This document shows, one piece after another, positions 7,947 to 18,666 of a DNA stretch of 64,000 nt. The stretch covers positions 62,001 to 126,000 of the forward strand of contig NZ_JAEPWM010000010.1 of assembly GCF_016654015.1 (NCBI RefSeq). The letters are read 5' to 3'. Position 1 is the first letter of the stretch, and each line of letters starts with the position of its first letter. Both the position numbers and the translations under genes were made by a program. Source of the stretch: Ramlibacter ginsenosidimutans (GTDB lineage Bacteria; Pseudomonadota; Gammaproteobacteria; Burkholderiales; Burkholderiaceae_C). A model generated the notes under the pieces. It did no database searches. It was not told the DNA's origin and saw only the letters and a program-made list of their open reading frames with translations.

Positions 7947-8884
7947 GCGCCGGGCTGGTCAGGGGCGGCAGGCGCGCCAGCCGCGGCTTCACGCTGGTGG
8001 AGCTGATGGTCGCCTGCCTGATCTCGCTGATGGTTCTGGTGATCCTGAGCCGCACGCTTGCCTCGGGCTCCAGCAGCGAGAGGACCAACTCTGGCGCCGC
8101 GGAGATCGCCAGCAACGGCCGCTATGCCCTGGAAGTCCTCAGGCGCAGCCTGATGCACGCTGGCTACCGCGCATTGAGCTGGGCGCCGACCAGCGCGATG
8201 ACCACCACCGCCCCCGTCGTGACGAACGACTGCTCGGCCGGGTTCGCCATCAACATCGCGCAGCCGGTCTGGGGCAGCAACGACAGCAACCCGTTCCAGG
8301 CCACCTGCGTGCCCGCTGCCAATTACGCTGGCGGCGACATCCTGGTGACGCGGTTGGCAGCCGGCGAGCCAGCCACCGCGCTGGATGGCAACACCCTGTA
8401 CCTCCGCTCCTCCTACGACCGTGCCGAGGTGTTCCAGGGCTCCACGCCGCCGCCCCTGTTCACGGCGACGCCGCGCGAGGATCACGCACTCCAGACCTCG
8501 GTCTTCTACATCAGTCCCTATTCGGTATCGACGACCGAGTCCCCCAAGGTGCCCGGCCTGTGGCGGCTCTCCCTCGGCTCCGGACCCACCATGACCTCCG
8601 CCCTCGTGGCCAGCAACGTCGAAGCGCTGCAGGTGCAGTACGGACGGACCACGACCGACCTGAAGACGCGCTTCTACAACGCCAACCAGATCAACGCCGC
8701 CGTCACTCCCAGCGAGTGGAACGATGTGTCGGCGGTCCGCGTCTGGATCCTCGTGCGCGCCAGCACGCCCGAGGCCGGCTACGTCAACAACTCCAGCTAC
8801 GTCCTCGGCGACCGGACGATCACCGTCAACGACAGCTACCGGCGCGAAGTCTTCAGCACGCTCGTGCAAGTGAGGAACAAATGA
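7943..8884 (+). CDS. pilW: PilW-like minor pilin (locus A)
   Basis: A 313-residue protein, the usual PilW size and the largest minor pilin of the set. Prepilin site ASRG/FTLVELMVACLISLMVLVILSRTLA with Gly15 and Glu20 (E5), then NGRYALEVLRRSLMHAGYRA, the typical PilW continuation. The C-terminal part ends YRREVFSTLVQVRNK, another PilW hallmark. The ATG overlaps the pilV stop by 4 bases, and its own stop overlaps pilX. Confidence 0.92.
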   Translation: MSAGLVRGGRRASRGFTLVELMVACLISLMVLVILSRTLASGSSSERTNSGAAEIASNGRYALEVLRRSLMHAGYRALSWAPTSAMTTTAPVVTNDCSAGFAINIAQPVWGSNDSNPFQATCVPAANYAGGDILVTRLAAGEPATALDGNTLYLRSSYDRAEVFQGSTPPPLFTATPREDHALQTSVFYISPYSVSTTESPKVPGLWRLSLGSGPTMTSALVASNVEALQVQYGRTTTDLKTRFYNANQINAAVTPSEWNDVSAVRVWILVRASTPEAGYVNNSSYVLGDRTITVNDSYRREVFSTLVQVRNK

Positions 8885-9396
8885 AGCAGCAGCGCGGCTT
8901 CTCGCTCGTCGTGACGCTGATCCTGATGGCGCTGGTGATGGTCCTGGGCCTGTCGGCGTACAAGCTGTCCCGGACAAGCCAGACCCTCGCCGGGAACGTG
9001 CAGTTCCGAGGCGCCGCCTTCAGCGAGGCGGAGGCCGCCGCCGAACTGGCGGAGAACTGGCTGTCCCAGGGCACGAACTTCCGCAACGCCGGTTTCACGA
9101 CCTACGCGAGCGGCACCGGGCTCTACCCGCAGGGCTACATGGCGGCGCACGGCATCGATCCGGTGACCATGACCTGGGGATCCACCAATTCGGTTGCTGG
9201 CAGCGACGCCAACCAGAGGTACCTGATCGAGCTGCTGGCAGCCAACCGCACGCTGCCGTCCAGTGGCGTGGCCTTGGGCGGGCGCAGGTCGAGCGGCTGC
9301 AACCTGGTGAACACGTACCGCGTCGTCGGACGCGGACAGAGCGGACGGGGCGCGAGCGTCCTGGTGCAGACGGTCTACACCGTCCTCAGCTGCTGA
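8881..9396 (+). CDS. pilX: PilX-like minor pilin (locus A)
   Basis: A 171-residue protein with a very short leader (MKQQRG/FSLVVTLILMALVMVLGLSAYKLS). The position equivalent to E5 is Val, as usual for PilX/GspK-type pilins that cap the assembly. The sequence GAAFSEAEAAAELAENWL is the PilX signature following the helix. Overlaps pilW by 4 bases and lies 14 bases before pilY1. Confidence 0.88.
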   Translation: MKQQRGFSLVVTLILMALVMVLGLSAYKLSRTSQTLAGNVQFRGAAFSEAEAAAELAENWLSQGTNFRNAGFTTYASGTGLYPQGYMAAHGIDPVTMTWGSTNSVAGSDANQRYLIELLAANRTLPSSGVALGGRRSSGCNLVNTYRVVGRGQSGRGASVLVQTVYTVLSC

Positions 9397-9410
9397 CAAG
9401 GGAGAACGGC

Positions 9411-12400
9411 ATGAACAGGCAATGGTCCTTGCGTATCGGTGCCGCCCTCGCGGCGCTCGCCTGCGCGACGCTCCTCCGGGCGGCGACGTCGTTCACACCG
9501 GACTCGCAGCCGATCGGCTACGTCGGCCAGCTGGAGGTCACGAACTACGTCCTCACGAGCGGCACCGAGGTGGTCTTCAAGACCGACTACGACCGCAACA
9601 CCTGGACCGGCAACGTGCATGCCTATCCGGTGGATGCCAGCGGCGTGGTCGCCTTGCAGGCCGACTGGTGGAACGACGGGGCTGCATCGCACATCGACGC
9701 GCAGGACTTCAACACCGGCCGCATCATCGTCACCGACGACGGGAAGGCCAACGCCTCGGGGAAGACGTTCCGCTGGAACAGCCTGTCAGGCGCCCAGCAG
9801 GGGCTGCTCGGCACCAGCACCACGGGCCCCCAGGTACTCAATTTCGTGCGGGGCGACCAGAGCCTGGAGAAGGCCAACGGCGGCACCTTCCGGGACCGCA
9901 GCTCGGTGCTGGGGGACATCCTGCACACCCGGCCCTACTACCTGCAGGATCCCAATGGGGACGTGCTGTTCGTCGGGGCCAACGACGGCATGCTGCATGC
10001 GATCGATGCCCGCACGGCCGCCGGCGGCGGCGAACTGTGGGCCTTCGTTCCGAGCACGCTGCTGTCCAAGCTGCCCAGCCTCACCGTGGACCCCTACGTC
10101 CACACGTACTTCGTCGACGGCGGACTGAACGTCGGCACCGTCACCATCTCCGGATCGCAGAAGAACGTGCTGGTCGGCACCCTGGGTGCCGGCGGTCGGG
10201 GCGTGTTCGGCATCGACGTCACCAACCCGCACCCTGCCACCGAGACGGCGGCGGCGGCGAACGTGCTGTGGGAGGTCAACAGCGCGACCAGCGCTTCGTA
10301 CTCCAACCTGGGCTACACGTACAGCACGCCCGTGCTGGCGACCGTCAACACGGGTGCCTCCGCCGTCATCCTCGGCAACGGCTACAACAGCGCAGGGGTT
10401 TCGTCGCTGTTCGTCCTGGACTTGAAGGACGGCTCGGTGATCAAGGAGGTCAAGACGTCCGGTGCCGTCGGCGGCGGACTGTCGACGCCCGTTTGCATCG
10501 ACACCAACAACGACCAGCGCGTCGACACTTGCTACGCGGGCGACATCGACGGGAAACTCTGGAAATTCGATCTCAGCAACACCAGCGCCAACAACTGGAC
10601 TGCGTCGCTCCTGTACACGACCTCGCCGGCCCAGGCCATCACCTCGGTGCCGGCGGTCGGCATGCACCCGAACGGGGGCTACATGGTGAATTTCGCCACG
10701 GGTCGCCTGCTCACGACGGCCGACCAGACCGACACCAGCGTGTTCTACGCCTACGGCATCTGGGACGGCGCGCCGGCAGCCAACACCACGCTGCTGCAAC
10801 AGACGCTGACGGAGCGCAGCTACGTGAACGGCTCGACGTCCAATCGCGTGCGTGTCGTCACCGCCAATGCGCCCAACTGGTCCAGCGGCGGCAACCGGGG
10901 TTGGCAAGTGCCCCTGCCGCTTGCGGGCGAACGCGTCACCGGAGACACGCTGTTCATCGAGAACAACCGGTTCTACTTCGCCACCACCAATCCGACGGTC
11001 CTCAACGCGTCCCCGACGCCGGACGGCGCGCTCTGGCTGATGGAGCTCGACTTCCTGAGCGGAAGCACCGCCAACAGCCCCTTCTTCGACCTGAGCGGCG
11101 ACCTGCAGCTGACCAACGCCGACCGCGTCAGCTACGTGTCCGGCGACACCCTGCCCACCGGGGCGCACGTGGGGGACATCAACACTACCGCCACCGGCGT
11201 GCCTGTGGGCAAGTTCATCGACGACGGCGTCGGCTCGCAGCCGCTGCTGGTGCAGCTGGCCACGCTCAACACGACGCTGCTGAATGAGAACCCGGACGTG
11301 ACGCTCCCTGCGCTGCCGGGAGACCCCGGCGTCGCCGGCGGCCACTTCGACTTCGACATCTACTACGGCGGCGGCGCCGCTTCGAGCAAGCACCACGTCC
11401 ACCAGTACGACGACATCTACGACGTGACCGGCGTCAACATGCTGAACGCCAGCGATTCGGCGTTCAACCTGTCGAAGGCGATCACCAACACGTCGACGCA
11501 GTTCAAGGTGCTGGTGCAGAACCAGTACCTGAATCCCGCCGCGACGCTTTCCATCGGCGGCCAGCCCTACACCAACGTCAAGCTGTACAACGGCCAGGCG
11601 AAGGAAACCAGCGCGGCCAACGTGATTGCCAACGCGCCGGTGTACACGCGGTCCTCCCCGGGCTTCACGCTCGCGTTCAACCTGCCGGTGGATGCTTTCA
11701 CCAACAAGAACTGGTGGGATGCCGCCGGCGGCACGGGCTATGCGGTGGGCGACGTCCGCGCCGGCCTGATCCCGACCGAAACCAAGTGCGTGAACACGAT
11801 CAGCGGCAGCGGCACCGCGGCCAGCATGTACAACTCGGTGATCCCCCCGGCCAACGGGGTCGACGGCCCGGGTACGAACAGCACGACCAGCGGCGTGCGA
11901 CACAACGGCGCCCTGGTCATCCAGCTGATCTCCGCCAGCACCGCCGCCAGCGAAATCGAGATGGCGGTGCCGGGCCGCCCCGAGTACGGCTGGCGCGTCA
12001 CCGCAGCCAACTACGCGACCCGCGTGCTGGCCGAGTACACGACCTTCTGGCACAACCCCAGCAACATCTGCTTCGGTGCTGCCGGCTGGACCAAGACCCC
12101 GGCACCGGACAATTCCAACACCAAGCCGAAGTCCATGCCCGCGGCTGCGGCCGGTTCGACCGACCCGAAAGTCGGCAGCTTCAAGGCGACCAGCAGCGTG
12201 GTTTCGGTGACCACCACCGTCAACGGCAACGTCACCACCGTTGTGACCACGTTCGCGGACCACACGACGCAGACGATCACGCGCACCAAGAACGCCGACG
12301 GCACGCTCACCATCTACACGGTCAACCCGGACGGCACCACCACCACCGACACGGAAGCCGACACCGAGGGCACCGTCAACAAGGGCGCCGACGAAAAACG

Positions 12401-12452
12401 TACCCAGGCGATCACCGGCCGGATTTCCTGGACCGAGCGCCGCCGCAACTGA
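9411..12452 (+). CDS. pilY1: PilY1/PilC-family pilus tip protein lacking a VWA domain (locus A)
   Basis: A 1013-residue secreted protein with signal peptide 1-24 (ending LRA). The C-terminal beta-propeller of PilY1 begins about residue 160 (SVLGDILHTRPYYL, then FVGANDGMLHAIDA and LWAFVPS). A calcium loop of the PilY1 type is intact: Asp364, Asn366, Asp368, Asp372, followed by YAGDIDGKLWKFDL. The N-terminal von Willebrand A region with DxSGS, seen in the locus B homologue, is absent. Residues about 650-920 form an extra domain (KHHVHQYDDIYDVTGVNMLNAS), and residues about 927-1000 are a Thr-rich tail (TTTVNGNVTTVVTTF). PilY1 promotes pilus extension and adhesion in a calcium-dependent way; the host surface here is unknown. 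Confidence 0.9.
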   Translation: MNRQWSLRIGAALAALACATLLRAATSFTPDSQPIGYVGQLEVTNYVLTSGTEVVFKTDYDRNTWTGNVHAYPVDASGVVALQADWWNDGAASHIDAQDFNTGRIIVTDDGKANASGKTFRWNSLSGAQQGLLGTSTTGPQVLNFVRGDQSLEKANGGTFRDRSSVLGDILHTRPYYLQDPNGDVLFVGANDGMLHAIDARTAAGGGELWAFVPSTLLSKLPSLTVDPYVHTYFVDGGLNVGTVTISGSQKNVLVGTLGAGGRGVFGIDVTNPHPATETAAAANVLWEVNSATSASYSNLGYTYSTPVLATVNTGASAVILGNGYNSAGVSSLFVLDLKDGSVIKEVKTSGAVGGGLSTPVCIDTNNDQRVDTCYAGDIDGKLWKFDLSNTSANNWTASLLYTTSPAQAITSVPAVGMHPNGGYMVNFATGRLLTTADQTDTSVFYAYGIWDGAPAANTTLLQQTLTERSYVNGSTSNRVRVVTANAPNWSSGGNRGWQVPLPLAGERVTGDTLFIENNRFYFATTNPTVLNASPTPDGALWLMELDFLSGSTANSPFFDLSGDLQLTNADRVSYVSGDTLPTGAHVGDINTTATGVPVGKFIDDGVGSQPLLVQLATLNTTLLNENPDVTLPALPGDPGVAGGHFDFDIYYGGGAASSKHHVHQYDDIYDVTGVNMLNASDSAFNLSKAITNTSTQFKVLVQNQYLNPAATLSIGGQPYTNVKLYNGQAKETSAANVIANAPVYTRSSPGFTLAFNLPVDAFTNKNWWDAAGGTGYAVGDVRAGLIPTETKCVNTISGSGTAASMYNSVIPPANGVDGPGTNSTTSGVRHNGALVIQLISASTAASEIEMAVPGRPEYGWRVTAANYATRVLAEYTTFWHNPSNICFGAAGWTKTPAPDNSNTKPKSMPAAAAGSTDPKVGSFKATSSVVSVTTTVNGNVTTVVTTFADHTTQTITRTKNADGTLTIYTVNPDGTTTTDTEADTEGTVNKGADEKRTQAITGRISWTERRRN

Positions 12453-12477
12453 TGCCGGCACGATGGAGCAGCAAAGC

Positions 12478-12912
12478 ATGAATCCCACGCACCGCCGCCG
12501 ATCCGCAGCCCGCGGCTTCACCCTCATCGAGGCGATGGTCACGCTGGCCATCCTGGCCATCGTCGCGGCCATCGCGATGCCCTCGTACACGCGGCACGTC
12601 GTGCGGGCGAGCCGGCAGGACGCGCAGGCCCAGTTGTCGGAGCTCGCCGCGCTGCAGGAGAAGATCTACCTCAACTCGAGCACGTACACGGCCAGCGTGA
12701 CGACGGCCTACAACGGCAGGTCGGACGGCGGCCTCGGCGTCACCTCGGGCAAGACGCAGGACGGGATGTACACGCTCAGCATCACCCCGACGACTCCGGG
12801 CCAGACCTACACGCTGACCGCCACGCCGGTCGCGGGCAAGCGCCAGGCCAGCGACGGCACGATCTCGCTGTCGTCCACCGGCGTGCGCCTCTGGGGCAGC
12901 CAGTCCTGGTAG
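12478..12912 (+). CDS. pilE: PilE-like type IV pilin (locus A)
   Basis: A 144-residue prepilin with site AARG/FTLIEAMVTLAILAIVAAIAMPSY (Gly13, E5 = Glu18), then ASRQDAQAQLSELAALQEKIYLNSSTY, the PilE minor-pilin pattern. The ATG at 12478 has GGAG nine bases upstream; an in-frame ATG at 12463 is possible but less well placed. No C-terminal cysteine pair is present. Last gene of locus A, whereas in locus B pilE comes first. Confidence 0.88.
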   Translation: MNPTHRRRSAARGFTLIEAMVTLAILAIVAAIAMPSYTRHVVRASRQDAQAQLSELAALQEKIYLNSSTYTASVTTAYNGRSDGGLGVTSGKTQDGMYTLSITPTTPGQTYTLTATPVAGKRQASDGTISLSSTGVRLWGSQSW

Positions 12913-12913
12913 C

Positions 12914-12951
12914 GCGGCGCGCAGGCGCCGCTTCGGCCTGGCTTCAGGCCG
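12914..12951. terminator. Hairpins between convergent pilE and lysC
   Basis: Two stem-loops lie in the 31-base gap and the lysC tail: GCGGCG/CGCCGC, and CGGCCTG-GCTT-CAGGCCG at 12934-12951. There is no T-run, so this is only a probable bidirectional terminator. Confidence 0.4.
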
Positions 12952-14212
12952 CCGGCTGGTCCAGGTCGAAAGCGCGGTGCAGCGCGCGCACCGCCAGCTC
13001 CATGTACTTCTCGTCGATCACGACGGAGGTCTTGATCTCGCTGGTGGAGATCATCTGGATGTTGATGCCCTCTTCCGAGAGCGCGCGGAACATCTTCGAG
13101 GCGATGCCGACGTGGCTGCGCATGCCGATGCCCACGATGGACACCTTGCAGATCTTCGTGTCGCCCTCGATGCGGTCGGTGCCCAGCGAGGCCGCGACCT
13201 TGGTCTTCAGCACGTCGACCGTCCGCGCGTAGTCGTTGCGGTGCACGGTGAAGCTGAAGTCGGTCTTGCCCTCGTGCGAGACGTTCTGGATGATCACGTC
13301 CACTTCGATGTTCGCATCGGCCACGGCGCCGAGGATCTGGTACGCGATGCCGGGGCGGTCGGGCACGCCCAGGATCGAGATCTTGGCCTCGTCGCGGTTG
13401 AACGCAATGCCGGAGACAACGGCTTGTTCCATTTTCTCGTCTTCCTCAAAAGTGATCAGCGTGCCGGAGGCCGCTTCCTCCGCGATGGGAATGTCCCACG
13501 GCGTGAAGCTGGAGAGCACGCGCAGCGGCACCTGGTACTTGCCCGCGAATTCGACCGAACGGATCTGCAGGACCTTGGAGCCCATCGAGGCCATTTCCAG
13601 CATTTCCTCGAAGCTCACCGTGCTGAGGCGCCGGGCCTCGGGCACCACGCGCGGATCGGTCGTGTAGACGCCGTCCACGTCGGTGTAGATCAGGCACTCG
13701 GCCGCTTTCATCGCCGCAGCGACGGCCACGGCGGAGGTGTCGCTGCCGCCGCGGCCCAGCGTCGTGATGTTGCCGGTCTCGTCCACGCCCTGGAAGCCCG
13801 TGATCACCACCACCTTGCCGGCCGCGAGGTCCTTGCGCACGCGCTGGTCCTCGATCGAGTCGATGCGCGCCTTGGTGTACGCGCTGTTGGTGTGCACCGG
13901 AACCTGCCAGCCCGCGTAGCTCACTGCGGGGACGCCTTCGGCCTGCAGCGCGAGCGCGAGCAAGCCCACGGAGACCTGCTCGCCGGTGGAGGCCAGCATG
14001 TCCAGCTCGCGCAGCACGGCGTCGTCGGCCTTGGCGGGCTGCAGCTCCTTGGCGAGGCCCAGCAGGCGGTTGGTTTCGCCGCTCATGGCGCTGGGCACCA
14101 CGACCATCTGGTGGCCGGCGCGGTGCCACTTGGCGACGCGCTTGGCGACGTTGCGGATGCGCTCGGTCGAGCCCATCGACGTGCCGCCGTACTTGTGAAC
14201 GATCAATGCCAT
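12944..14212 (-). CDS. lysC: Aspartate kinase
   Basis: Aspartokinase of 422 residues, the first enzyme of the Lys/Thr/Met pathway (Asp + ATP to aspartyl phosphate). The kinase domain shows [11 protein letters not shown] at the start, [25 protein letters not shown] and [13 protein letters not shown]. The C-terminal half has two ACT domains ([20 protein letters not shown] and [19 protein letters not shown]) for feedback inhibition. Length and order match the single-function Lys/Thr-sensitive enzymes of beta-proteobacteria. The ATG at 14212 begins [10 protein letters not shown]; upstream codons in the open frame are not conserved. A TATAAT-type -10 and a terminator-like hairpin lie in its leader. 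Confidence 0.97.
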   Translation of the reverse strand: MALIVHKYGGTSMGSTERIRNVAKRVAKWHRAGHQMVVVPSAMSGETNRLLGLAKELQPAKADDAVLRELDMLASTGEQVSVGLLALALQAEGVPAVSYAGWQVPVHTNSAYTKARIDSIEDQRVRKDLAAGKVVVITGFQGVDETGNITTLGRGGSDTSAVAVAAAMKAAECLIYTDVDGVYTTDPRVVPEARRLSTVSFEEMLEMASMGSKVLQIRSVEFAGKYQVPLRVLSSFTPWDIPIAEEAASGTLITFEEDEKMEQAVVSGIAFNRDEAKISILGVPDRPGIAYQILGAVADANIEVDVIIQNVSHEGKTDFSFTVHRNDYARTVDVLKTKVAASLGTDRIEGDTKICKVSIVGIGMRSHVGIASKMFRALSEEGINIQMISTSEIKTSVVIDEKYMELAVRALHRAFDLDQPAA

Positions 14213-14255
14213 CGGGACGGGGAGTGAAAGAGGCCGCTGGTGACGGCCGGAGGCG

Positions 14256-14280
14256 AAAAGGTCCGCGCCAGAGGCGGACC
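14256..14280 (-). terminator. Terminator-like hairpin inside the lysC leader
   Basis: On the minus strand GGTCCGC, 7-base loop, GCGGACC, then TTTTCG. It lies between the predicted lysC -10 and the start codon, so it may attenuate lysC transcription. No leader peptide or lysine riboswitch was recognised. Confidence 0.4.
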
Positions 14281-14297
14281 TGCGCACAGAGCCCCGA

Positions 14298-14303
14298 ATT
14301 ATA
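14298..14303 (-). promoter_or_regulatory. lysC: Predicted -10 element of lysC
   Basis: TATAAT in the context CCCGGTATAATTCGG on the minus strand, about 85 bases before the lysC ATG. No good -35 is seen 17 bases upstream, where the GC-rich dispersed repeat begins. Confidence 0.5.
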
Positions 14304-14313
14304 CCGGGCTCGC

Positions 14314-14437
14314 TTTTTCTCCTTCCCCCTCTGCGGGAAGGCCGGTATGGCTGCCCGCGCCTTGCACTGTCACGGGGTTGGCGGTGCGGGACCGCCCCCA
14401 CCCCAGCCCTCCCCCAGAGGCGGAGGGAGTGACTCCC
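14314..14437. repeat. Dispersed intergenic inverted repeat, copy 1
   Basis: Left arm TTCTCCTTCCCCCTCTGCGG, right arm containing CACCCCAGCCCTCCCCCAG and GGAGGGAGTGACTCCC. It belongs to the same family as elements at 58427-58515 and 60198-60245, all sharing the CCC(C/T)-CCAGCCCT-CCC core with inverted arms. It fills the space between tilS and the lysC promoter. Confidence 0.7.
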
Positions 14438-15389
14438 CTAGAGCGAAGCCTCGGGCAAGTACTGCAGCCGCTCGCCCTGCCGCTCCACGAAGCCCTCGCC
14501 CACCTTGATGCGGATCTTGTGTCCGCGCGTCCTGCAGTCGGCCACCTGGTCGAGCAGTTCCTCGAGCTGCGCGGCGCTGGCGCTCGCCGCGTGCGCACTG
14601 CGCAGCCAGTGCCGCAAGACGTTCGCCTGCCGCGCGCGCGGCAACTGCTGCAAGGCGGTGATCGCCGGGGCGCCGCCCATGCGCGCAAGGTCTTCCACCG
14701 CGACCGACTCGAGCAGCTCCTGCGCCTGCGCGGCATGGCGCGCGGAACGCGCGAAGGTCTCGCGGTAGGACGGAAAGGCTTCCTGCAACGCCGGCACGAG
14801 CAGGTGCCGGATGCGGTTGCGCGTGAACGAGGTGTCGGCGTTGCTCGGGTCTTCCACCACCGGGATGCCCTGCTCCGCGACCCAGTCGCGGATGGCCTGC
14901 GCTCCGAGCGCCAGCAGGGGCCGCACGAACACCATGCCTTCGCGCTGGAACACGGGCGGCATCGCGGCGAGTCCCGGCAGGCCGGCGCCGCGGCTCAAGG
15001 CCAGCAGCAAGGTCTCGACCTGATCGTCGGCATGTTGTCCGAGCAGGACCGCCTGCAGGCCGGCGTCGCGCCCCGCGCGCGCGAGCGCCTGGTAGCGTGC
15101 GTTGCGCGCGGCGTCCTCCGGGCTTTCGCCGGGCGCGTTGCGCGCGGCCACGCGGCGCACCTGCAAGGGCACGTGGAACTGCGCGCACACCTGCTCGCAG
15201 TGCTGCTCGAACGCATCGGCCGCATCCTGCAATCCGTGGTGGACGTGGATCGCCTGCACCTGCCCGGGCCAGCGTTGCGCGGCCGCCAGCAGCAGCACGG
15301 TGGAGTCGGCGCCGCCGCTGTACGCGACGGCGAGCGGCAGGGGCAACTGCAAGCCGGCCAGCGCAGCGGCCGCCGGATTGCCGGACGCG

Positions 15390-16367
<978 letters not shown>

Positions 16368-16405
16368 GCCTCACTCCTTTGTTTGCCGCCCGCTTTCGTG
16401 GCCCG

Positions 16406-17044
16406 TCAGTAGGTGACGGGCAGCGGGTCGAGCGATCTCCAAATATACCAAGTCGCCACCGAGCAGAACGGTTGCCAGGCGGCGGCCACTTCCCGGGCGT
16501 CGCTGCGCGAGACGGGATCGCCCGAGAAATAGTTCTTGCTGATCCCGGTGATCAGGCCGACGTCGTCCAGGGGCAGCACGTTCGGGCGCATCAGGTGGAA
16601 GATGAGGAACATCTCCGCGGTCCAGCGGCCGATGCCGCGGATGCCCACGAGCTCGCCGATGATGTCCTCGTCCTCCATGGCGCGCCAGGAGTCCACGCGG
16701 ATGGCGCCGGAATCGAAGTGCAGCGCGAGGTCCACCAGGTATTCGATCTTGCGCGCCGACAGCCCCGCCTGGCGCATGTCGTCGACCTTCAGCTTCAGCA
16801 CGTTCGCCGGCGTCATGCGCTTGGGCAGCGCCGCGAAGCGCTCCCACACGCTCTGCGCGGCCTTCACCGAGATCTGCTGGCCGACGATGCTGCGCGCGAG
16901 CGTGGTGAACGCATCGCCGCGCGACTGTAGCGAGGCGTTGCCGAACTGCGGGATCAGGCGCTTCATCACACGGTCGCGCCGCGTGAGGTACTTGCGGGCC
17001 TCGTCCCAGTACTCCGGGGTGACCTCTTCCACCAGGTCGCTCAC
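16406..17044 (-). CDS. AlkA-like DNA-3-methyladenine glycosylase (HhH-GPD)
   Basis: A 212-residue base-excision repair enzyme removing alkylated purines. Visible are ARSIVGQQISVKAAQSVWERF, the helix-hairpin-helix LVGIRGIGRWTAEMFLIFHLM and the catalytic Asp in VLPLDDVGLITGI. It lacks the AlkA N-terminal domain, so it matches the short glycosylase-2 group common in Burkholderiales. Located 38 bases upstream of accA on the same strand, where it may share a transcript. Confidence 0.92.
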   Translation of the reverse strand: MSDLVEEVTPEYWDEARKYLTRRDRVMKRLIPQFGNASLQSRGDAFTTLARSIVGQQISVKAAQSVWERFAALPKRMTPANVLKLKVDDMRQAGLSARKIEYLVDLALHFDSGAIRVDSWRAMEDEDIIGELVGIRGIGRWTAEMFLIFHLMRPNVLPLDDVGLITGISKNYFSGDPVSRSDAREVAAAWQPFCSVATWYIWRSLDPLPVTY

Positions 17045-17049
17045 GAACG

Positions 17050-17130
17050 AACCTCCCCCAGGCTTGTCCGCTGCGCGGCCTTCGCCTCCCCCCTCCGCAA
17101 GCGGAGGGGGCGAGCGCCTTCGGGCGGCCG
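17050..17130. repeat. C/G-run intergenic repeat between alkA-like gene and cysS
   Basis: CCTCCCCC near 17050, then GCCTCCCCCCTCCGC-AAGC-GGAGGGGGCGAG at 17085-17115: a hairpin built from CTCCGC/GCGGAG and flanking C/G runs. It resembles, but is more diverged than, the dispersed repeats at 14314 and 58427. Confidence 0.5.
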
Positions 17131-17138
17131 GGCGGCGC

Positions 17139-18512
17139 TCACTGCGCCGCTTCCCACGTGGTGCCGGCCGCCGAGTCCTTCAGCACGATGCCCTGCGCCA
17201 GCAGTTCCTGCCGGATGCGGTCGGCCTCGGCGAAGTCCTTCGCCTTCTTGGCGGCCGCGCGGGCGGCGATGCGCTCCTGGATCGTGGCCTCGTCCAGGCT
17301 GGCGCCCGCGCGCAGGAACGCCTTAGGCTCCCCCTGCAGGATGCCCAGGGTGGCGCCCAGCGCCTTCAGCAGGCCGGCGCGCTCGGGCGAGCGCGTGCGG
17401 TTAGCCTCCGCCGCCAGCTCGAACAGCACCGCGACCGCGTCCGGCGTGCCGAAGTCGTTGTCCATCGCCGCCTTGAAGCGCGCCGCGTACGGCTCGTCCC
17501 AGTCGACCGTCACGCCGGCCGGCGGCACGGCGTCGAGCGCGGTGTACAGGCGCTTGAGCGCGGCGCGCGCATCCTCGAGGTGGACGTCGCTGTAGTTGAT
17601 CGGGCTGCGGTAGTGCGAGCGCACGATGAAGAAGCGCAGCGTCTGCGGATCGAACTTGCGCAGCACGTCGCGCACGGTGAAGAAGTTGCCCAGCGACTTC
17701 GACATCTTCTCGTTGTCGATGTTGACGAAGCCGTTGTGCATCCAGACGTTCGCCAGCGGCACGCCGTTGGCGCCCTCGCTCTGCGCGATCTCGTTCTCGT
17801 GGTGCGGGAACTGCAGGTCGGCGCCGCCGCCGTGGATGTCGAAGGTGTTGCCCAGGAGGGCGCAGGACATCGCGGAGCACTCGATGTGCCAGCCGGGCCG
17901 GCCGCGGCCATAGCCGCTGTCCCACTGCGCATCGGCGGGCTCGTCCGGCTTGGCGGCCTTCCACAGCGCGAAGTCGAGCGGGTCTTCCTTGCCTTCGGCG
18001 ACGGCGACGCGTTCGCCCGCGTGCAGTTCGTCCAGCGTCTTGCCGGACAGCTTGCCGTAGCCCGGGAAGCGGCGCACGGCGTAGTTCACGTCGCCGTTCG
18101 CCTGGTAGGCAAGCCCTTTGGACTCGAGCTTGCGCACGATGTCCAGCATCTGCGGCACGTACTCGGTGGCACGCGGTTCATGCGTGGGGCGCCCGATGTC
18201 CAGCGCGTCGAAGTCCCGGTACATCTCGGCGATCATGCGGTCGGTGAGGGACCGGACAGTCTCCCCGTTTTCCACCGCCCTGCGAATGATCTTGTCGTCG
18301 ATGTCCGTGATGTTTCGCACGAACGTCACGCGGCACCCGCTCGCCTCCAGCCAGCGCCGCACGACGTCGAAGGCGACATAGGCGCGCGCATGGCCGACGT
18401 GGCACAGGTCGTAGACGGTGATGCCGCAGACGTACATGCGGACGTGGCCCGCCTCGATCGGGGAAAACTCCTCCAGAGCACGCGTGAGCGTGTTGTAGAT
18501 GCGCAGGCTCAT
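17139..18512 (-). CDS. cysS: Cysteinyl-tRNA synthetase
   Basis: Class I aminoacyl-tRNA synthetase of 457 residues charging tRNA-Cys. Near the N-terminus [23 protein letters not shown] holds a zinc Cys and the HIGH-type motif [14 protein letters not shown] supplies further zinc ligands, and [16 protein letters not shown] is the KMSKS loop. The C-terminal domain ends [25 protein letters not shown], as in the family. It starts about 150 bases from the divergent TPR gene. Confidence 0.97.
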   Translation of the reverse strand: MSLRIYNTLTRALEEFSPIEAGHVRMYVCGITVYDLCHVGHARAYVAFDVVRRWLEASGCRVTFVRNITDIDDKIIRRAVENGETVRSLTDRMIAEMYRDFDALDIGRPTHEPRATEYVPQMLDIVRKLESKGLAYQANGDVNYAVRRFPGYGKLSGKTLDELHAGERVAVAEGKEDPLDFALWKAAKPDEPADAQWDSGYGRGRPGWHIECSAMSCALLGNTFDIHGGGADLQFPHHENEIAQSEGANGVPLANVWMHNGFVNIDNEKMSKSLGNFFTVRDVLRKFDPQTLRFFIVRSHYRSPINYSDVHLEDARAALKRLYTALDAVPPAGVTVDWDEPYAARFKAAMDNDFGTPDAVAVLFELAAEANRTRSPERAGLLKALGATLGILQGEPKAFLRAGASLDEATIQERIAARAAAKKAKDFAEADRIRQELLAQGIVLKDSAAGTTWEAAQ

Positions 18513-18600
18513 TGGAATCTCGTGGCACCGAGGATGCCGGGTGCCGCGCGCAGGGTGTTGTTCTGAGGGGAGATGCCGAGCCGCGGCGCGGCCCCACGGC

Positions 18601-18606
18601 TACAAT
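18601..18606 (+). promoter_or_regulatory. Predicted -10 of the TPR gene
   Basis: TACAAT in CGGCTACAATCGG, 60 bases before the ATG of the TPR protein and divergent from cysS. A clear -35 is lacking. Confidence 0.4.
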
Positions 18607-18666
18607 CGGCCCGCAGTATATAGCCCCCTGTAGTCACATTGTTGCCCGCGTAGGAAGAAGAGGTCC

